64,000 nucleotides of DNA from Pararheinheimera marina (GTDB lineage Bacteria; Pseudomonadota; Gammaproteobacteria; Enterobacterales; Alteromonadaceae): contig NZ_JBHSGB010000017.1 of assembly GCF_042654345.1 (NCBI RefSeq), positions 398,151-462,150 on the forward strand, written 5' to 3'. The stretch's first letter is position 1; each line of letters starts with the position of its first letter. The translations under genes and the position numbers were made by a program. Positions 1 to 9,251 of this stretch are shown in pieces. Under the pieces are notes generated by a model. The model saw nothing but the letters and a program-made list of their open reading frames with translations. It ran no database searches and was not told the DNA's origin.

Positions 1-819
1 ATAGTCGTTCAGGCTTTGTTCCGGCGAACTGTAAGCCCGAAAACGGGCTTTTTCTTTTGACGCAACACCCTGGCGATATTCCAGCGTGTCCACCACGGCC
101 ACATCGCCTTGCCAGCCGTTATTGGCTTTAATGCCGAAGAAGTTAAAGCTATTTTCGCCTTCCCCGGTTTTGAACATACGCTGGCCCCAGCCCGTCTCAA
201 GTGCCGCTTGCGCCAGCAATGCCAATGGTTCCAGGCCAAGTTTTGCCGCCGCCTGCTCGGCCGCTGGCAACAACTTGCGGACAAACTCTGCAGGTTCAGA
301 AAAATCCCAGTCCGCTTCACTGTCGCTTTCCGGCGTCGGTGCAGCGGCTGATGGCACTGGAACGGTAAACGACGTCTCTTCAGGCAATGCCTGAGTAGCT
401 TTAGAAGCCAGACTTTGCACCTGGGCGACCGATTGGCTTTCACCACCACGCCCGTGCGGCATTCTAAATTCTGTCGACTGCCCGTCTTCCGCCCTTTTTT
501 TGCCTTGCTGAGGCTTCAGTTGCTGCACTATCAAATCAGCCAGCCCCAGACTGCCATTTTCAGACAGTTCAGTCGCCAGTTGTTTGTCGTACATATCCCG
601 ATAGAACTCTGTGGTCTGACTGTTCATCATGCCATCAGCTTCAAAGGCTTCATTGGCTTTACGCATGCTGGACAGCAGCATACTCATGAAAATTGATTCG
701 AACTGTTTGGCCGCCTGCTTTAATGCCGCATCATCATTTTGATTTTGCGCCGATTTAGCTTTCAGTTGCTGCAGGCTGCCAAGGTCATGGTAATTGACCT
801 GTTGTTCGACGCGTTTCAT
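1..819 (-). CDS. flgJ: Flagellar rod-capping muramidase FlgJ, 3' end beyond window
   Basis: Periplasmic rod assembly protein. The N-terminal rod-cap part (about residues 1-100, with FESIFMSMLLSSMR and QTTEFYRDMYDKQLA) caps the growing rod; the C-terminal glucosaminidase-type domain (from about residue 175) opens the peptidoglycan. The likely catalytic Glu is near residue 208 in LETGWG. The reading frame is open to base 1, so at least 273 residues are coded and the C-terminus lies outside. The ATG directly abuts the flgI stop codon, suggesting translational coupling at the end of the flgFGHIJ unit. Confidence 0.95.
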   Translation of the reverse strand, partial: MKRVEQQVNYHDLGSLQQLKAKSAQNQNDDAALKQAAKQFESIFMSMLLSSMRKANEAFEADGMMNSQTTEFYRDMYDKQLATELSENGSLGLADLIVQQLKPQQGKKRAEDGQSTEFRMPHGRGGESQSVAQVQSLASKATQALPEETSFTVPVPSAAAPTPESDSEADWDFSEPAEFVRKLLPAAEQAAAKLGLEPLALLAQAALETGWGQRMFKTGEGENSFNFFGIKANNGWQGDVAVVDTLEYRQGVASKEKARFRAYSSPEQSLNDY

Positions 820-1914
820 TTAGATCACCACCAACTCACCGTGGATGGCACCCGCTTCTTTTAACGCTTCCAGTATGGCCATCAAATCGCCGGGAGCAGC
901 ACCCACCGCATTGACGGTGCTGACCAAATCATCCAAGGTCACACCAGGGTCAAATTTAAACATCCGTGATTTATCCGGACGCACATCGATGATGGTGTTT
1001 TGCTCAACCGCTGTGTCGCCTCCCGCCAATGGATTCGGCTGAACGACGGTCGGATTTTCAGCAATAGTGACGGTCAGACCACCATGGGTGACGGCGGCAG
1101 GAAATAAACGGACATCCTTGCCTATCACTATAGTGCCGGTTCTGGAATTAATAATGATACGGGCCGACTGGCTGGCCGGTTCCATTTGCAGGTTTTCCAG
1201 CGTAGATAAATAAGACACCCGCTGATTCATGTCACGCGGAGCCCTGACCTGCACAGAGGCCGCATCCAGCGCCTGCGCAGTGCCTTCACCAATAAACTGG
1301 TTAATGGTCTCCGCCAGTGTTTTGGCGGTCGTGAAATCGGAGTTGTTCAGGTTAAAGGTAATAAAGTCGCCTTCGGCAAACGGCGTCATGACTTCCCGCT
1401 CCACAATGGCGCCATTTGGGATCCGGCCTACGGTCGGGGTATTGACCACCACCTTTGAACCATCAGCGCCTTCCGCGCCCAAGCCACTGACAATCAGGCT
1501 GCCTTGCGCTACCGCGTACACATTGCCGTCTAAACCTTTTAAGAAGGTTTGTAATAAAGTGCCACCACGTAGCCCTTTGGCATTGCCCATCGATGACACC
1601 GTAATATCCAGCGTCTGGCCAGGTTTAGCGAAGGCCGGCAGTTCAGCGCTTACAGCAACAGCCGCTACGTTTTTAATTTGCGCTTTCATGCCAGCCGGCA
1701 AATTGATGCCAAAGTTACTCAACATGGTTTTAAAGCTTTGTTCGGTAAAAGGGCTTTGTTCACCAGTACCAGGCAAGCCAACCACCAGGCCATAACCAAC
1801 TAATTGGTTGGCGCGAACGCCCTGCACCGACGCCAGGTCTTTAACCCTGGCGGCCTGCAAGGGTAACGCGAGGCTTAGTGACAATATGACTACCGCGAAT
1901 TGAACCAGTTTCAT
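820..1914 (-). CDS. flgI: Flagellar P-ring protein FlgI
   Basis: Forms the periplasmic P ring around the flagellar rod in peptidoglycan. 364 residues from the chosen ATG, which gives a clean Sec signal (MKLVQFAVVILSLSLALPLQA) ahead of the conserved start RVKDLASVQGVR; the motif LVGYGLVVGLPGTG is a family hallmark. An upstream ATG 19 codons earlier is possible, but AGGAG is well placed before this one. It lies between flgH and flgJ. Confidence 0.96.
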   Translation of the reverse strand: MKLVQFAVVILSLSLALPLQAARVKDLASVQGVRANQLVGYGLVVGLPGTGEQSPFTEQSFKTMLSNFGINLPAGMKAQIKNVAAVAVSAELPAFAKPGQTLDITVSSMGNAKGLRGGTLLQTFLKGLDGNVYAVAQGSLIVSGLGAEGADGSKVVVNTPTVGRIPNGAIVEREVMTPFAEGDFITFNLNNSDFTTAKTLAETINQFIGEGTAQALDAASVQVRAPRDMNQRVSYLSTLENLQMEPASQSARIIINSRTGTIVIGKDVRLFPAAVTHGGLTVTIAENPTVVQPNPLAGGDTAVEQNTIIDVRPDKSRMFKFDPGVTLDDLVSTVNAVGAAPGDLMAILEALKEAGAIHGELVVI

Positions 1915-1928
1915 TTCAGTCACTCCTG

Positions 1929-2609
1929 TTAAAACGGCCACAACAGGCTGGTAAAGAACTGACTCAACCAACCCGGACTTTGTCCGCCATGAGTCGACCC
2001 GGTGCCGCTGTATTCAATACGGGCATTGGCAATTTTGGTCGACGCTACTGTATTTTGTGCATCAATGTCTTCAGCACGGATCACGCCGGTCAACCGGATA
2101 AACTCTTTGCCGGTATTCAGGGTGACCCATTTTTCACCACGGATCACCAGATTGCCATTGGCCATCACCCGCAGCACATTGACAGAAATATTACCGGTCA
2201 GGCTGTTGCTCTGGTCTGCTTTCGAGTCGCCTTTAAAGTCGCTGGTCGAATTGGCACCAAACTGCAAGGTATTGCCCAACACGCTGACGTCGCGACCACC
2301 CAAGCCAACCATGGGGTCAAAGCTGGCAGAACTGTCTTTACCGAATTCTGTTTTCGCCTGCTTGGTGGCCTGAGTATTCTCCCGCAGCACCACTGTAATG
2401 ATATCGCCTGGTCGGCGAGCCTTATTGTCCGAATACAAGCCATTCGACAAACCTTGCGCAAAGAGTGAGCCATTGTTCGAAATGGGCACTGCTTCCGGTT
2501 CTGGTGGTAAAGGTGCAAAAGCCGGATCATCTGGCATCGGTTCTTTAAAACCCGATGCACAGCCTGCCAAAGCCACAAACACCACTGCACTAAGCAATAA
2601 AGCGCGCAT
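1929..2609 (-). CDS. flgH: Flagellar L-ring lipoprotein FlgH
   Basis: Outer-membrane L-ring subunit, 226 residues. The lipobox LAGC puts the lipidated Cys at residue 17. The conserved core includes LFAQGLSNGLYSDNKARRPGDII and the ending GWLSQFFTSLLWPF; the usual FlgH length and features are present. TAGGAG precedes the ATG. It follows flgG by 10 bases. Confidence 0.96.
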   Translation of the reverse strand: MRALLLSAVVFVALAGCASGFKEPMPDDPAFAPLPPEPEAVPISNNGSLFAQGLSNGLYSDNKARRPGDIITVVLRENTQATKQAKTEFGKDSSASFDPMVGLGGRDVSVLGNTLQFGANSTSDFKGDSKADQSNSLTGNISVNVLRVMANGNLVIRGEKWVTLNTGKEFIRLTGVIRAEDIDAQNTVASTKIANARIEYSGTGSTHGGQSPGWLSQFFTSLLWPF

Positions 2610-2619
2610 GATCTTACTC

Positions 2620-3408
2620 CTACAGCTGCTGGATTAAGGTTCCCATCATCTGGTCGACGGTGGAAATTACTTTGGAGTTCATTTCATAAACCCGCTGACT
2701 TTCAATCAGACTGACCAGCTCTTCTGTGACATTGACGTTGGAGGTTTCCAGCGCGCCTTGCACCAGTATGCCCCGCCCCTCTAAGCCCGGAACGCCTTGC
2801 ACCGGGTCGCCACTTGCTGCGGTCTGAGTGAACAGGTTCTGACCGATAGGTTCTAAACCAGCCGGGTTGACAAAGTTAGTCAGCGTCAGCTGGCCAAGCA
2901 CCGTGTTATCGGTCTGGCCAGGCAAACGGACTGACAATTCGCCGTCTTGCGAAATGGTGATGCTCTGCGCGTCTTCCGGGATCACGATGTTCGGCTGCAC
3001 CTGATAGCCAGCACCGGAAGTCACCAGGTTACCATCGGCATCTGTGGTGAACTGACCATTGCGGCTGTACGAAATAGTGCCGTCAGGCATCAGAACTTCG
3101 AAAAAGCCATGGCCCTGGATCATCACATCCAGACTGTTGTCAGTGGTGATCATGTTGCCTTGACTGAAGCTCTTCTGGGTTGCCACTACTTTCGTACCAG
3201 CACCCAGCATCAGGCCGTTGGGCAGTTCTGAGTTTTGTGATGAACGCCCGCCTGGCTGATTCACGTTCTGATACAGCAAGTCTTCAAAGATAGCGCGGCT
3301 CTTTTTGAAACCCACAGTGCTGGCGTTGGCCAGGTTGTTGGAAATTACCGAAATATCACGTTGTTTGGCATCTAAGCCAGTCTTACTGATCCATAAAGCC
3401 GGATGCAT
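2620..3408 (-). CDS. flgG: Flagellar distal rod protein FlgG
   Basis: Axial distal rod protein, 262 residues. The N-terminal rod motif DISVISNNLANASTVGFKKSR and the C-terminal block LVSLIESQRVYEMNSKVI are typical of FlgG. It is exported by the flagellar type III system, so no Sec signal is expected or seen. It sits between flgF and flgH in the usual order. Confidence 0.97.
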   Translation of the reverse strand: MHPALWISKTGLDAKQRDISVISNNLANASTVGFKKSRAIFEDLLYQNVNQPGGRSSQNSELPNGLMLGAGTKVVATQKSFSQGNMITTDNSLDVMIQGHGFFEVLMPDGTISYSRNGQFTTDADGNLVTSGAGYQVQPNIVIPEDAQSITISQDGELSVRLPGQTDNTVLGQLTLTNFVNPAGLEPIGQNLFTQTAASGDPVQGVPGLEGRGILVQGALETSNVNVTEELVSLIESQRVYEMNSKVISTVDQMMGTLIQQL

Positions 3409-3429
3409 AAAATCCTCCTGGGCTTAGCC

Positions 3430-4173
3430 CTAGATTATCCGCATAATCTGGTTATGTTGCCGATCCATTTCCTCGGCGGTTTTCATCATCTTCACCTGCA
3501 CTTCAAACTGACGTTGCAGGCTAATCATTTGGGTCATTTCTCCGACCGCGTTGACGTTGCTGGTTTCCAGCGCGCCACTTTGAATGCTGACAGTTGCATT
3601 GGCTTCTGCCACTTCACCATCCTTGCGACGGAATAATCCGTCCAAACCTTTTTCAATATCGGCAAAGGCTGGACTGACCAATTTAATTCGGGCAACGGGT
3701 TCCATCACGTTTGCCGGTGCGCCCTGAGGCCGGACACTGATAGTGCCATCTTTGCCGATCTCCATTTTCTGCACCGGCAAAGGCAACTGGATCACACCTT
3801 GTTCACCAATCACTGGCAGACCACCTGCAGTCTGCAGCACGCCTGTGGCACTTAACTGCAGATTACCGTCTCTGCTGTAGGCTTCATTGCCATCAGCATC
3901 CTGGACGGCAAACCAGCCCTTACCTGTGAGGGCAATGTCCAGGTCCCGTTCTGTCATGGTGATAGCACCATCGTCAAAATTTTGACCTGGCCGCTCTGTC
4001 ATCGAGAACACCCGGGTTGGTAAACCTTCACCAAACGCCTGCATGGCCCGGGCTTGCTCCAAATCAGCTTTAAACCCTGTGGTGCCTGTGTTGGCCAGGT
4101 TATTGGCTTTGATGCTGATGCCATGCATATTTTCTTTGGCACCACTCATCGCGATATAAAGTACACGGTCCAT
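3430..4173 (-). CDS. flgF: Flagellar proximal rod protein FlgF
   Basis: Proximal rod protein, 247 residues, with the N-terminal axial motif IKANNLANTGTTGFKAD and the C-terminal block ALETSNVNAVGEMTQMISLQRQFE. It is the first gene of a second flagellar transcript: a terminator after flgE (4258-4284) and a sigma-54 element (4204-4220) lie just upstream. AGGAGAT precedes the ATG. Confidence 0.96.
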   Translation of the reverse strand: MDRVLYIAMSGAKENMHGISIKANNLANTGTTGFKADLEQARAMQAFGEGLPTRVFSMTERPGQNFDDGAITMTERDLDIALTGKGWFAVQDADGNEAYSRDGNLQLSATGVLQTAGGLPVIGEQGVIQLPLPVQKMEIGKDGTISVRPQGAPANVMEPVARIKLVSPAFADIEKGLDGLFRRKDGEVAEANATVSIQSGALETSNVNAVGEMTQMISLQRQFEVQVKMMKTAEEMDRQHNQIMRII

Positions 4174-4203
4174 AGTGGATCTCCTGCTTGCTTAACTCTT
4201 ACA

Positions 4204-4220
4204 AAGCAAGAGCAGTGCCA
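4204..4220 (-). promoter_or_regulatory. Sigma-54 promoter for flgFGHIJ
   Basis: Read on the minus strand the element is TGGCACTGCTCTTGCTT, which matches the -24/-12 consensus almost exactly (GG, ten bases, GC). It is about 30 bases before the flgF start and downstream of the flgE terminator. Confidence 0.8.
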
Positions 4221-4257
4221 CATTTGTAATGTTTTGTTTAGTAAGAAGTTTAAAAAG

Positions 4258-4284
4258 AAAAAGCCACGCGAAGGTGGCTTTTTT
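4258..4284 (-). terminator. Terminator after flgE
   Basis: Stem GCCAC/GTGGC extended by A-T pairs, flanked by A-rich and T-rich runs on both sides. It ends the flgBCDE transcript before flgF and could work in both directions. Confidence 0.75.
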
Positions 4285-4297
4285 GACGCTCAAGCTA

Positions 4298-5641
4298 TTA
4301 GCGGATCTGCAGTATGGTAGTTTGCAATGTGCTGTTCACTTCCAGCGCACGCGAGTTGGCCTGGAAGTTACGCTGGGCAGCAATCAGGTCAACCAGCTCG
4401 TTGGTCAGGTTAACGTTAGACTGCTCAAGGGCTGAGCTGTTAATTGCCCCAAAGGTGCCTGAGTTGGCTTCACCAGCTAATGCTTCACCAGAGGTCAGGC
4501 TCTCGTTCCATGAGGTGTTACCAATCTGGGTTAACCCCTGAGGGTTAGCAAACTTCACCATCGCCACCTGAGCCAGATACGTCTGATCGCCATTCGAATA
4601 AGACGCCATCACCTTGCCTGAGGCATCAATGTCTACGCTGGTCAGACGGCCTACAGTTGTACCATCCTGACTCATACTACCCACTTCAAACTTGGACGCA
4701 TATTGAGTAGGCGATCGACTACCTGACTCATCACGAAACTGGATATTTAAATCACTGGTAAATTGAGCACCATTGGTCAGATAGCTGTTTGCAGGGTCAT
4801 TCAAACCTGCGGCTGTTAAGACCACATTTGGAAATGGCGAAACCTCAGGCAAGCCATTTGCATCAAAATCTAAGGTCACAGGACCAATAGCTGCATTTGG
4901 TGCCAATGCACCGCCAGAAGCGGCTGCTGGTACCGCATCGTTATCATCCATCACCACATAAACCTGCCACTCATTGGTCGGGGCGGCTGGAGCTGCTGGG
5001 TCATTGCGCCGGAAGTACATTGTCAGCACATGAGGCTCACCCAAACTGTCGTAGATAGTGGTTGAAGTCGTCGCATTGTAAGAGGCTGAATCTGTTGGAT
5101 CAAAAGGCACAGTCGGGTTGGTTTGACGGGCATCCAGGTTCATGGTCACATATACATTGCTGGAGGCTCTAGGCGCACCAGCGGTAGAAGGGATTTGAAT
5201 TGGATAGGTTGTACTTAAACTGACTGACGTTGTATCCCCAGTCGCAGGGTCAACAGGGTAGCCTTGCAGAAAGTTACCATTGTTGTCGGTAATATAGCTG
5301 CTTTTATCCAGCTTAAATGCGCCAGCTCTGGTGTAACTTAATTCACGTGAACCAATTTCAGGAGACAAGGCAAAAAAGCCGTCTCCGGTGATCGCAAGGT
5401 CCAGCGAGTTATTGGTAAATTTCAGCGAGCCCTGAGAAAACTGCTGCGCCACTTTGGTCGTGGTAGCACCATCCCCCACTTTTGTCTTATTGGACGTAAA
5501 TACAGACGCAGCATACACGTCGGCAAATTCCGCCCGCGACTCTTTGAAGCCTGTGGTATTGACGTTGGCAATGTTGTTCGCTGTTGTATCGATATCTTTT
5601 TGAGCTGCGGCAAGGCCGCTTAACGCGATATTAAAACTCAT
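4298..5641 (-). CDS. flgE: Flagellar hook protein FlgE
   Basis: Hook subunit, 447 residues. N-terminal axial motif TTANNIANVNTTGFKESRAEF and C-terminal motif SNVNLTNELVDLIAAQRNFQ are diagnostic; the central region (about 140-330) is the variable hook-surface domain. It follows flgD by 26 bases. Confidence 0.96.
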   Translation of the reverse strand: MSFNIALSGLAAAQKDIDTTANNIANVNTTGFKESRAEFADVYAASVFTSNKTKVGDGATTTKVAQQFSQGSLKFTNNSLDLAITGDGFFALSPEIGSRELSYTRAGAFKLDKSSYITDNNGNFLQGYPVDPATGDTTSVSLSTTYPIQIPSTAGAPRASSNVYVTMNLDARQTNPTVPFDPTDSASYNATTSTTIYDSLGEPHVLTMYFRRNDPAAPAAPTNEWQVYVVMDDNDAVPAAASGGALAPNAAIGPVTLDFDANGLPEVSPFPNVVLTAAGLNDPANSYLTNGAQFTSDLNIQFRDESGSRSPTQYASKFEVGSMSQDGTTVGRLTSVDIDASGKVMASYSNGDQTYLAQVAMVKFANPQGLTQIGNTSWNESLTSGEALAGEANSGTFGAINSSALEQSNVNLTNELVDLIAAQRNFQANSRALEVNSTLQTTILQIR

Positions 5642-5667
5642 AATGTCACCTCAACTCTGGGTCCAAA

Positions 5668-6411
5668 TTAGGTCGCAATTTCAATAATGTCAGACAGTTT
5701 TTTCTGTCCCTGGCCAAATACATTCAGCACGAGTCCTGTGGTGGTGCCATTGCCCAGGCTGACGCTGGACACCGGGGCGTAGACGCCGGTTTCAATGGCT
5801 TCATTCTTGCCGGCAATGGTCGCTTCAATAGAAATGGTGTAGGTACCGGCTTTTGCCAGTTCCATCACCGGGTTTCCTTTCTCATCCACTTTCGGGTCGC
5901 CATTTTCATCCACAGCTTGGGTGTCCGTGGTTCCATCCCAAGGCAATTGCAGTCGGCCTGCGTCCGCCGAAGGGATAGATACAGAACGCACTACAACGCC
6001 GTTTTCATCTTTAATTTTGACATTGACGTTGGTCGCCGCTGACGGGAAATTGGCGCTGGCAACCACTAAGTCGTCCTCACCGCTGTAGACCATGGTGTCG
6101 GATTCAACCAATACGTATTGACCGACCAGTGACGAAGCCTGCAGCGCCTGGCTGGAATTCATACTGGTGGCAAAATCAGCAAAGTTGGTATTCAGCTGCG
6201 CTATACCATCAGCCATCGTGAAGTTGGTCATCTGGGCAATCATTTGATCGTTTTCGACCGGCTTGGTCGGATCCTGATAAGCCAGCTGCTGGGTCAGCAA
6301 AGCGAAAAAGTCTGATTGGGTTAAAGCACCATTGCCATTGTCTGTGGTGGTGGTACTGGTATCGGTATTCCAATACAGATCGCTGATGCCGCTGTTGTTT
6401 ACGCTACTCAT
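5668..6411 (-). CDS. flgD: Hook-capping protein FlgD
   Basis: Scaffold cap needed for hook polymerisation, 247 residues. Conserved N-terminal segment FFALLTQQLAYQDPTKPVEN, then the MIAQMTNFTMADGIAQLN block; the C-terminal half contains FlgD Ig-like/tudor-like sequence (DENGVVVRSV, LPWDG). Placed between flgC and flgE as usual. Confidence 0.95.
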   Translation of the reverse strand: MSSVNNSGISDLYWNTDTSTTTTDNGNGALTQSDFFALLTQQLAYQDPTKPVENDQMIAQMTNFTMADGIAQLNTNFADFATSMNSSQALQASSLVGQYVLVESDTMVYSGEDDLVVASANFPSAATNVNVKIKDENGVVVRSVSIPSADAGRLQLPWDGTTDTQAVDENGDPKVDEKGNPVMELAKAGTYTISIEATIAGKNEAIETGVYAPVSSVSLGNGTTTGLVLNVFGQGQKKLSDIIEIAT

Positions 6412-6425
6412 GCTCTACTCCTTGC

Positions 6426-6848
6426 TTAGCGCTGACCTAACATCAAGGTACGACTGACCATTTGTTTAGCCGCATCCGCAACCTGCACATTGGCTTCATA
6501 GGAGCGGGATGCCGAAATCATGTCGGCCATCTCTTCCATAATGTTGACGTTTGGTTTGTAGATGTAACCTTTGTCATCAGCCATTGGGTGATGCGGTGCA
6601 TACTCAACGTTTAGTGGCGCGTCCGATTCCACAATACCCACCACCTGCACTTTGGCCGTTCCTACCTCTTCGCCATTCAGCGCTTCTTCCAACGCAGTGG
6701 CAAACACTGGATGGCGGGCACGATAGGTTTCCCCTAAGCTGCTGCTGACGCTGTTGGCGTTGGCCATATTACTGGCCGTGGTATTTAACCGGACCTGCTG
6801 GGCAGCCATACCGCTGCCTGCAATATCAAAGACGTTGTACATGCTCAT
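6426..6848 (-). CDS. flgC: Flagellar proximal rod protein FlgC
   Basis: Proximal rod protein, 140 residues. Motifs SGMAAQQVRLNTTASNMAN near the N-terminus and PNVNIMEEMADMISASRSYE near the C-terminus identify it. Its ATG overlaps the flgB stop codon by one base, so the two are probably translationally coupled. Confidence 0.96.
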   Translation of the reverse strand: MSMYNVFDIAGSGMAAQQVRLNTTASNMANANSVSSSLGETYRARHPVFATALEEALNGEEVGTAKVQVVGIVESDAPLNVEYAPHHPMADDKGYIYKPNVNIMEEMADMISASRSYEANVQVADAAKQMVSRTLMLGQR

Positions 6849-7252
6849 TATTGCTGTCCTCCGGTGATGGCTTTTTTCAGGCCATTGATCCGACTATTCA
6901 GAAAATTAAGTGTGGTCTGGTATTCCATGGCATTGCGAGTAAATGCATTACGCTCTTCATGGATATCCACTGAGTTGCCGTCACCAGTGTCCGTCTGGTT
7001 CGGCACCCTGTAAGCGGCTTCAGCACGGCGACTGGCGGTGGAAATTTCGAAATGGCGCGGATCCGTGCGGCCCAGTTCACCACTCTGTCGGGCTTTTGCC
7101 CCTTCTAAGGCGGACTGGAAATCTAAATCCCTGGCTTTGTAGCCAGGCGTGTCCGCATTGGCGATGTTTTCCGCCAATAAAGACGAGCGCTGGTCCCGGA
7201 CCAATAAAGCATCCGGATGCACGCCAAAGGCATTTTCGAAACTGATGGCCAT
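6848..7252 (-). CDS. flgB: Flagellar proximal rod protein FlgB
   Basis: Proximal rod protein, 134 residues from the ATG preceded by AGGTGAG; an ATG eight codons further upstream is less likely. Motifs LLAENIANADTPGYKARDLDF and the C-terminal EYQTTLNFLNSRI fit the family. First gene of flgBCDE, with a sigma-54 element at 7291-7308. Confidence 0.95.
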   Translation of the reverse strand: MAISFENAFGVHPDALLVRDQRSSLLAENIANADTPGYKARDLDFQSALEGAKARQSGELGRTDPRHFEISTASRRAEAAYRVPNQTDTGDGNSVDIHEERNAFTRNAMEYQTTLNFLNSRINGLKKAITGGQQ

Positions 7253-7290
7253 AGCTTTCTCACCTGCTGTTTCCACTGATGCAAAACAGT

Positions 7291-7308
7291 AAGCAAAACT
7301 CGGGCCAA
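7291..7308 (-). promoter_or_regulatory. Sigma-54 promoter for flgBCDE
   Basis: Minus-strand TTGGCCCGAGTTTTGCTT carries GG and GC separated by ten bases, with TTGC at -12. It is about 40 bases before the flgB start, in the short gap between cheR and flgB. Confidence 0.78.
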
Positions 7309-7316
7309 GTGATGTG

Positions 7317-8156
7317 TCAGTTTTTCTTGCGGTAGATAATACCTGGATTACAACGCAGCATTTCGAAGTCGTTATTCAGACTGGATAATGACTCAGAGGC
7401 CCCAAGAAACAAGTAACCACGCGGGTTCAGCACTTGGGCAAACTGGCGGATAATTTTTGCTTTCACGTCCGGCGAAAAATAAATCAGTACGTTGCGGCAA
7501 AAAATAATATCGAAGCGTCCAAGCAAGGTGTAACTGTCGAGCAGGTTCAGGTGGCGGAAAGAAACGTTACGGCGAACGGCATCTTTTAGCCGCATCATGC
7601 CATGGCCGCTGTCTTCAAAAAACTTCGTGCGACGTTCAGGCGATAATCCACGAGACAGCGCCAGGCCATCGTACTCAGCGCGTTGGCAATGCTCCAGCAT
7701 CGCATTGGAGATATCCGTGCCAAGTACTGTTACGCCGCCAGGAAAAGCGCCCGGCCGGGTTTGCTGATATTCCAGCGCGGTCATTGAGATGGAATATGGC
7801 TCCTGACCGGACGAGCTGGCCGCCGACCAGATTTTGACGCTTTTCTGTTCTTTTTCGAATTCAGGCAGAATTTGTTTCTTTAGCAGTTCATAAGGGTAGT
7901 TGTCACGGAACCACAAGGTTTCATTGGTCGTCATTGCGTCAATCACCGCAGAACGCAACTGGCGCTCAAATGGGCTCAGTGTTTTATTCAGCAGCTCAGA
8001 CAAAGACGCCAGGCCGAAGCGCTGCATCAAAGGCGCCAGGCGGCTTTTCACCAGGTATTGTTTATTGTCGCCCAGTACGATACCGCATTGCTGCTCGAGG
8101 AAATCCCGGAATAAGCGGTACTCACTGTCCTGCAGATCTTTATTTGCTGCCTGCAT
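7317..8156 (-). CDS. cheR: Chemotaxis protein methyltransferase CheR
   Basis: Transfers methyl groups from S-adenosylmethionine to glutamates of chemoreceptors in the cytoplasm. 279 residues: N-terminal helical domain, then the methyltransferase domain with WSAASSSGQEPYS, GTDIS and FDIIFCRNVLIYF. It lies 7 bases after cheV, so the two form a short adaptation operon placed between flgA and flgB as in many Vibrio-like gamma-proteobacteria. Confidence 0.96.
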   Translation of the reverse strand: MQAANKDLQDSEYRLFRDFLEQQCGIVLGDNKQYLVKSRLAPLMQRFGLASLSELLNKTLSPFERQLRSAVIDAMTTNETLWFRDNYPYELLKKQILPEFEKEQKSVKIWSAASSSGQEPYSISMTALEYQQTRPGAFPGGVTVLGTDISNAMLEHCQRAEYDGLALSRGLSPERRTKFFEDSGHGMMRLKDAVRRNVSFRHLNLLDSYTLLGRFDIIFCRNVLIYFSPDVKAKIIRQFAQVLNPRGYLFLGASESLSSLNNDFEMLRCNPGIIYRKKN

Positions 8157-8163
8157 AATGCCC

Positions 8164-9093
8164 CTAGTCTGTGTGCAACCACTTACGAACAGATTCAGCT
8201 AATTCATCTGGATTGAATTTAGCAATAAAGTCATCCGCCCCTACTTTCTGCACCATCTGCTGATTAAACACGCCACTGAGCGAGGTATGCAAAATCACAT
8301 GCAGAGGTTTCAGACGGCTGTCGATGCGGATTTCAGCGGTAAGGGTATACCCATCCATTTCTGGCATTTCAATATCGGAAATCAGCAGTCCAACTTTTTC
8401 TGTGACTGAATTCTGACACTGGGCGGCAATGTCCTGCAGAAAAGTTAAGGCTTCACGGCCATTTTTCACCAGATGCATCTGGACGCCTAAGGATTCCAGC
8501 GCACGTTTCACCTGGTTGCGGGCGACCGCGGAATCATCAGCAATCAGAATAATACGATCCCCTAAATCGGCGCTGATGCTTTCAGTGACCACATGGCTGC
8601 TGATGGTGGTTGGCGACGGAGAGATTTCTTCAAGAATTTTTTCAACATCGATAATTTCGACCAGCTCATTGTCAATTTCGGTCACTGCAGTCAGGTAACT
8701 TTGCTTACCACTGGTCCCTTTCGGCGGTGGCATAATGGATTCCCAGTTCATGTTGATAATTCGATCAACTGAAGCAACCAAAAATCCCTGCACAGACCTG
8801 TTGTATTCCGCGATGATAATAAAGCAGTCTTTGGTATTCTCGATGGCACGCCCGCCAGTGGCCAGACTCAAATCAATCACGGATATGGTCTGGCCTCGAA
8901 TATGGGCTATGCCTTTGACATACTTATTGCGTTTCGGGATAGCGGTCAGCGGAGGGCACTGCAGAACTTCCCTGACTTTGAATACATTGATGCCAAAACG
9001 CTGGCGGCCATTCAGTCGAAACATCAAAAGCTCCAACCGGTTTTGCCCAACCAGCTGTGTGCGTTGATTGACTGAATCCAGAATACCGGCCAT
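8164..9093 (-). CDS. cheV: Chemotaxis coupling/response protein CheV
   Basis: CheW-REC fusion linking receptors to CheA, 309 residues. The CheW-like domain covers about 15-160 (FGINVFKVREVLQ, HIRGQTISVIDLS). The receiver domain covers about 180-309, with the acidic pair in LIADDSA, the phospho-acceptor Asp in LLISDIEMPEMDGYT, and Lys in DDFIAKFNP. No clear flagellar-type promoter was found upstream of it. Confidence 0.95.
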   Translation of the reverse strand: MAGILDSVNQRTQLVGQNRLELLMFRLNGRQRFGINVFKVREVLQCPPLTAIPKRNKYVKGIAHIRGQTISVIDLSLATGGRAIENTKDCFIIIAEYNRSVQGFLVASVDRIINMNWESIMPPPKGTSGKQSYLTAVTEIDNELVEIIDVEKILEEISPSPTTISSHVVTESISADLGDRIILIADDSAVARNQVKRALESLGVQMHLVKNGREALTFLQDIAAQCQNSVTEKVGLLISDIEMPEMDGYTLTAEIRIDSRLKPLHVILHTSLSGVFNQQMVQKVGADDFIAKFNPDELAESVRKWLHTD

Positions 9094-9136
9094 AAAGCAC
9101 TCCCAAAGGTCCGAAGATGAGTCGGAATAAACAATC

Positions 9137-9154
9137 AGGCCTGATTCTTGCTTT
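9137..9154 (+). promoter_or_regulatory. Sigma-54 promoter for flgA
   Basis: AGGCCTGATTCTTGCTTT has GG and GC ten bases apart and TTGC at -12. The predicted transcript would start near 9166, about 85 bases before flgA. Confidence 0.65.
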
Positions 9155-9200
9155 GAGGTATCAGAACTGGTGATTTTCCAGAAAAATGACTGAAAATTGA

Positions 9201-9214
9201 CATACTTAAGTATG
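9201..9214. repeat. Perfect 14-bp palindrome in flgA leader
   Basis: CATACTTAAGTATG is identical to its reverse complement. It lies between the predicted sigma-54 start site and flgA, so it could be an operator or simply a leader hairpin; no binding protein can be named. Confidence 0.5.
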
Positions 9215-9251
9215 TTATAACCCTTTGCAGATAAAGCATAGCCGAAAGCCT

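Noticed and set aside
1229..1795. 188-residue plus-strand open frame
   Set aside because: Antisense shadow of flgI; no ribosome site or recognisable domain.
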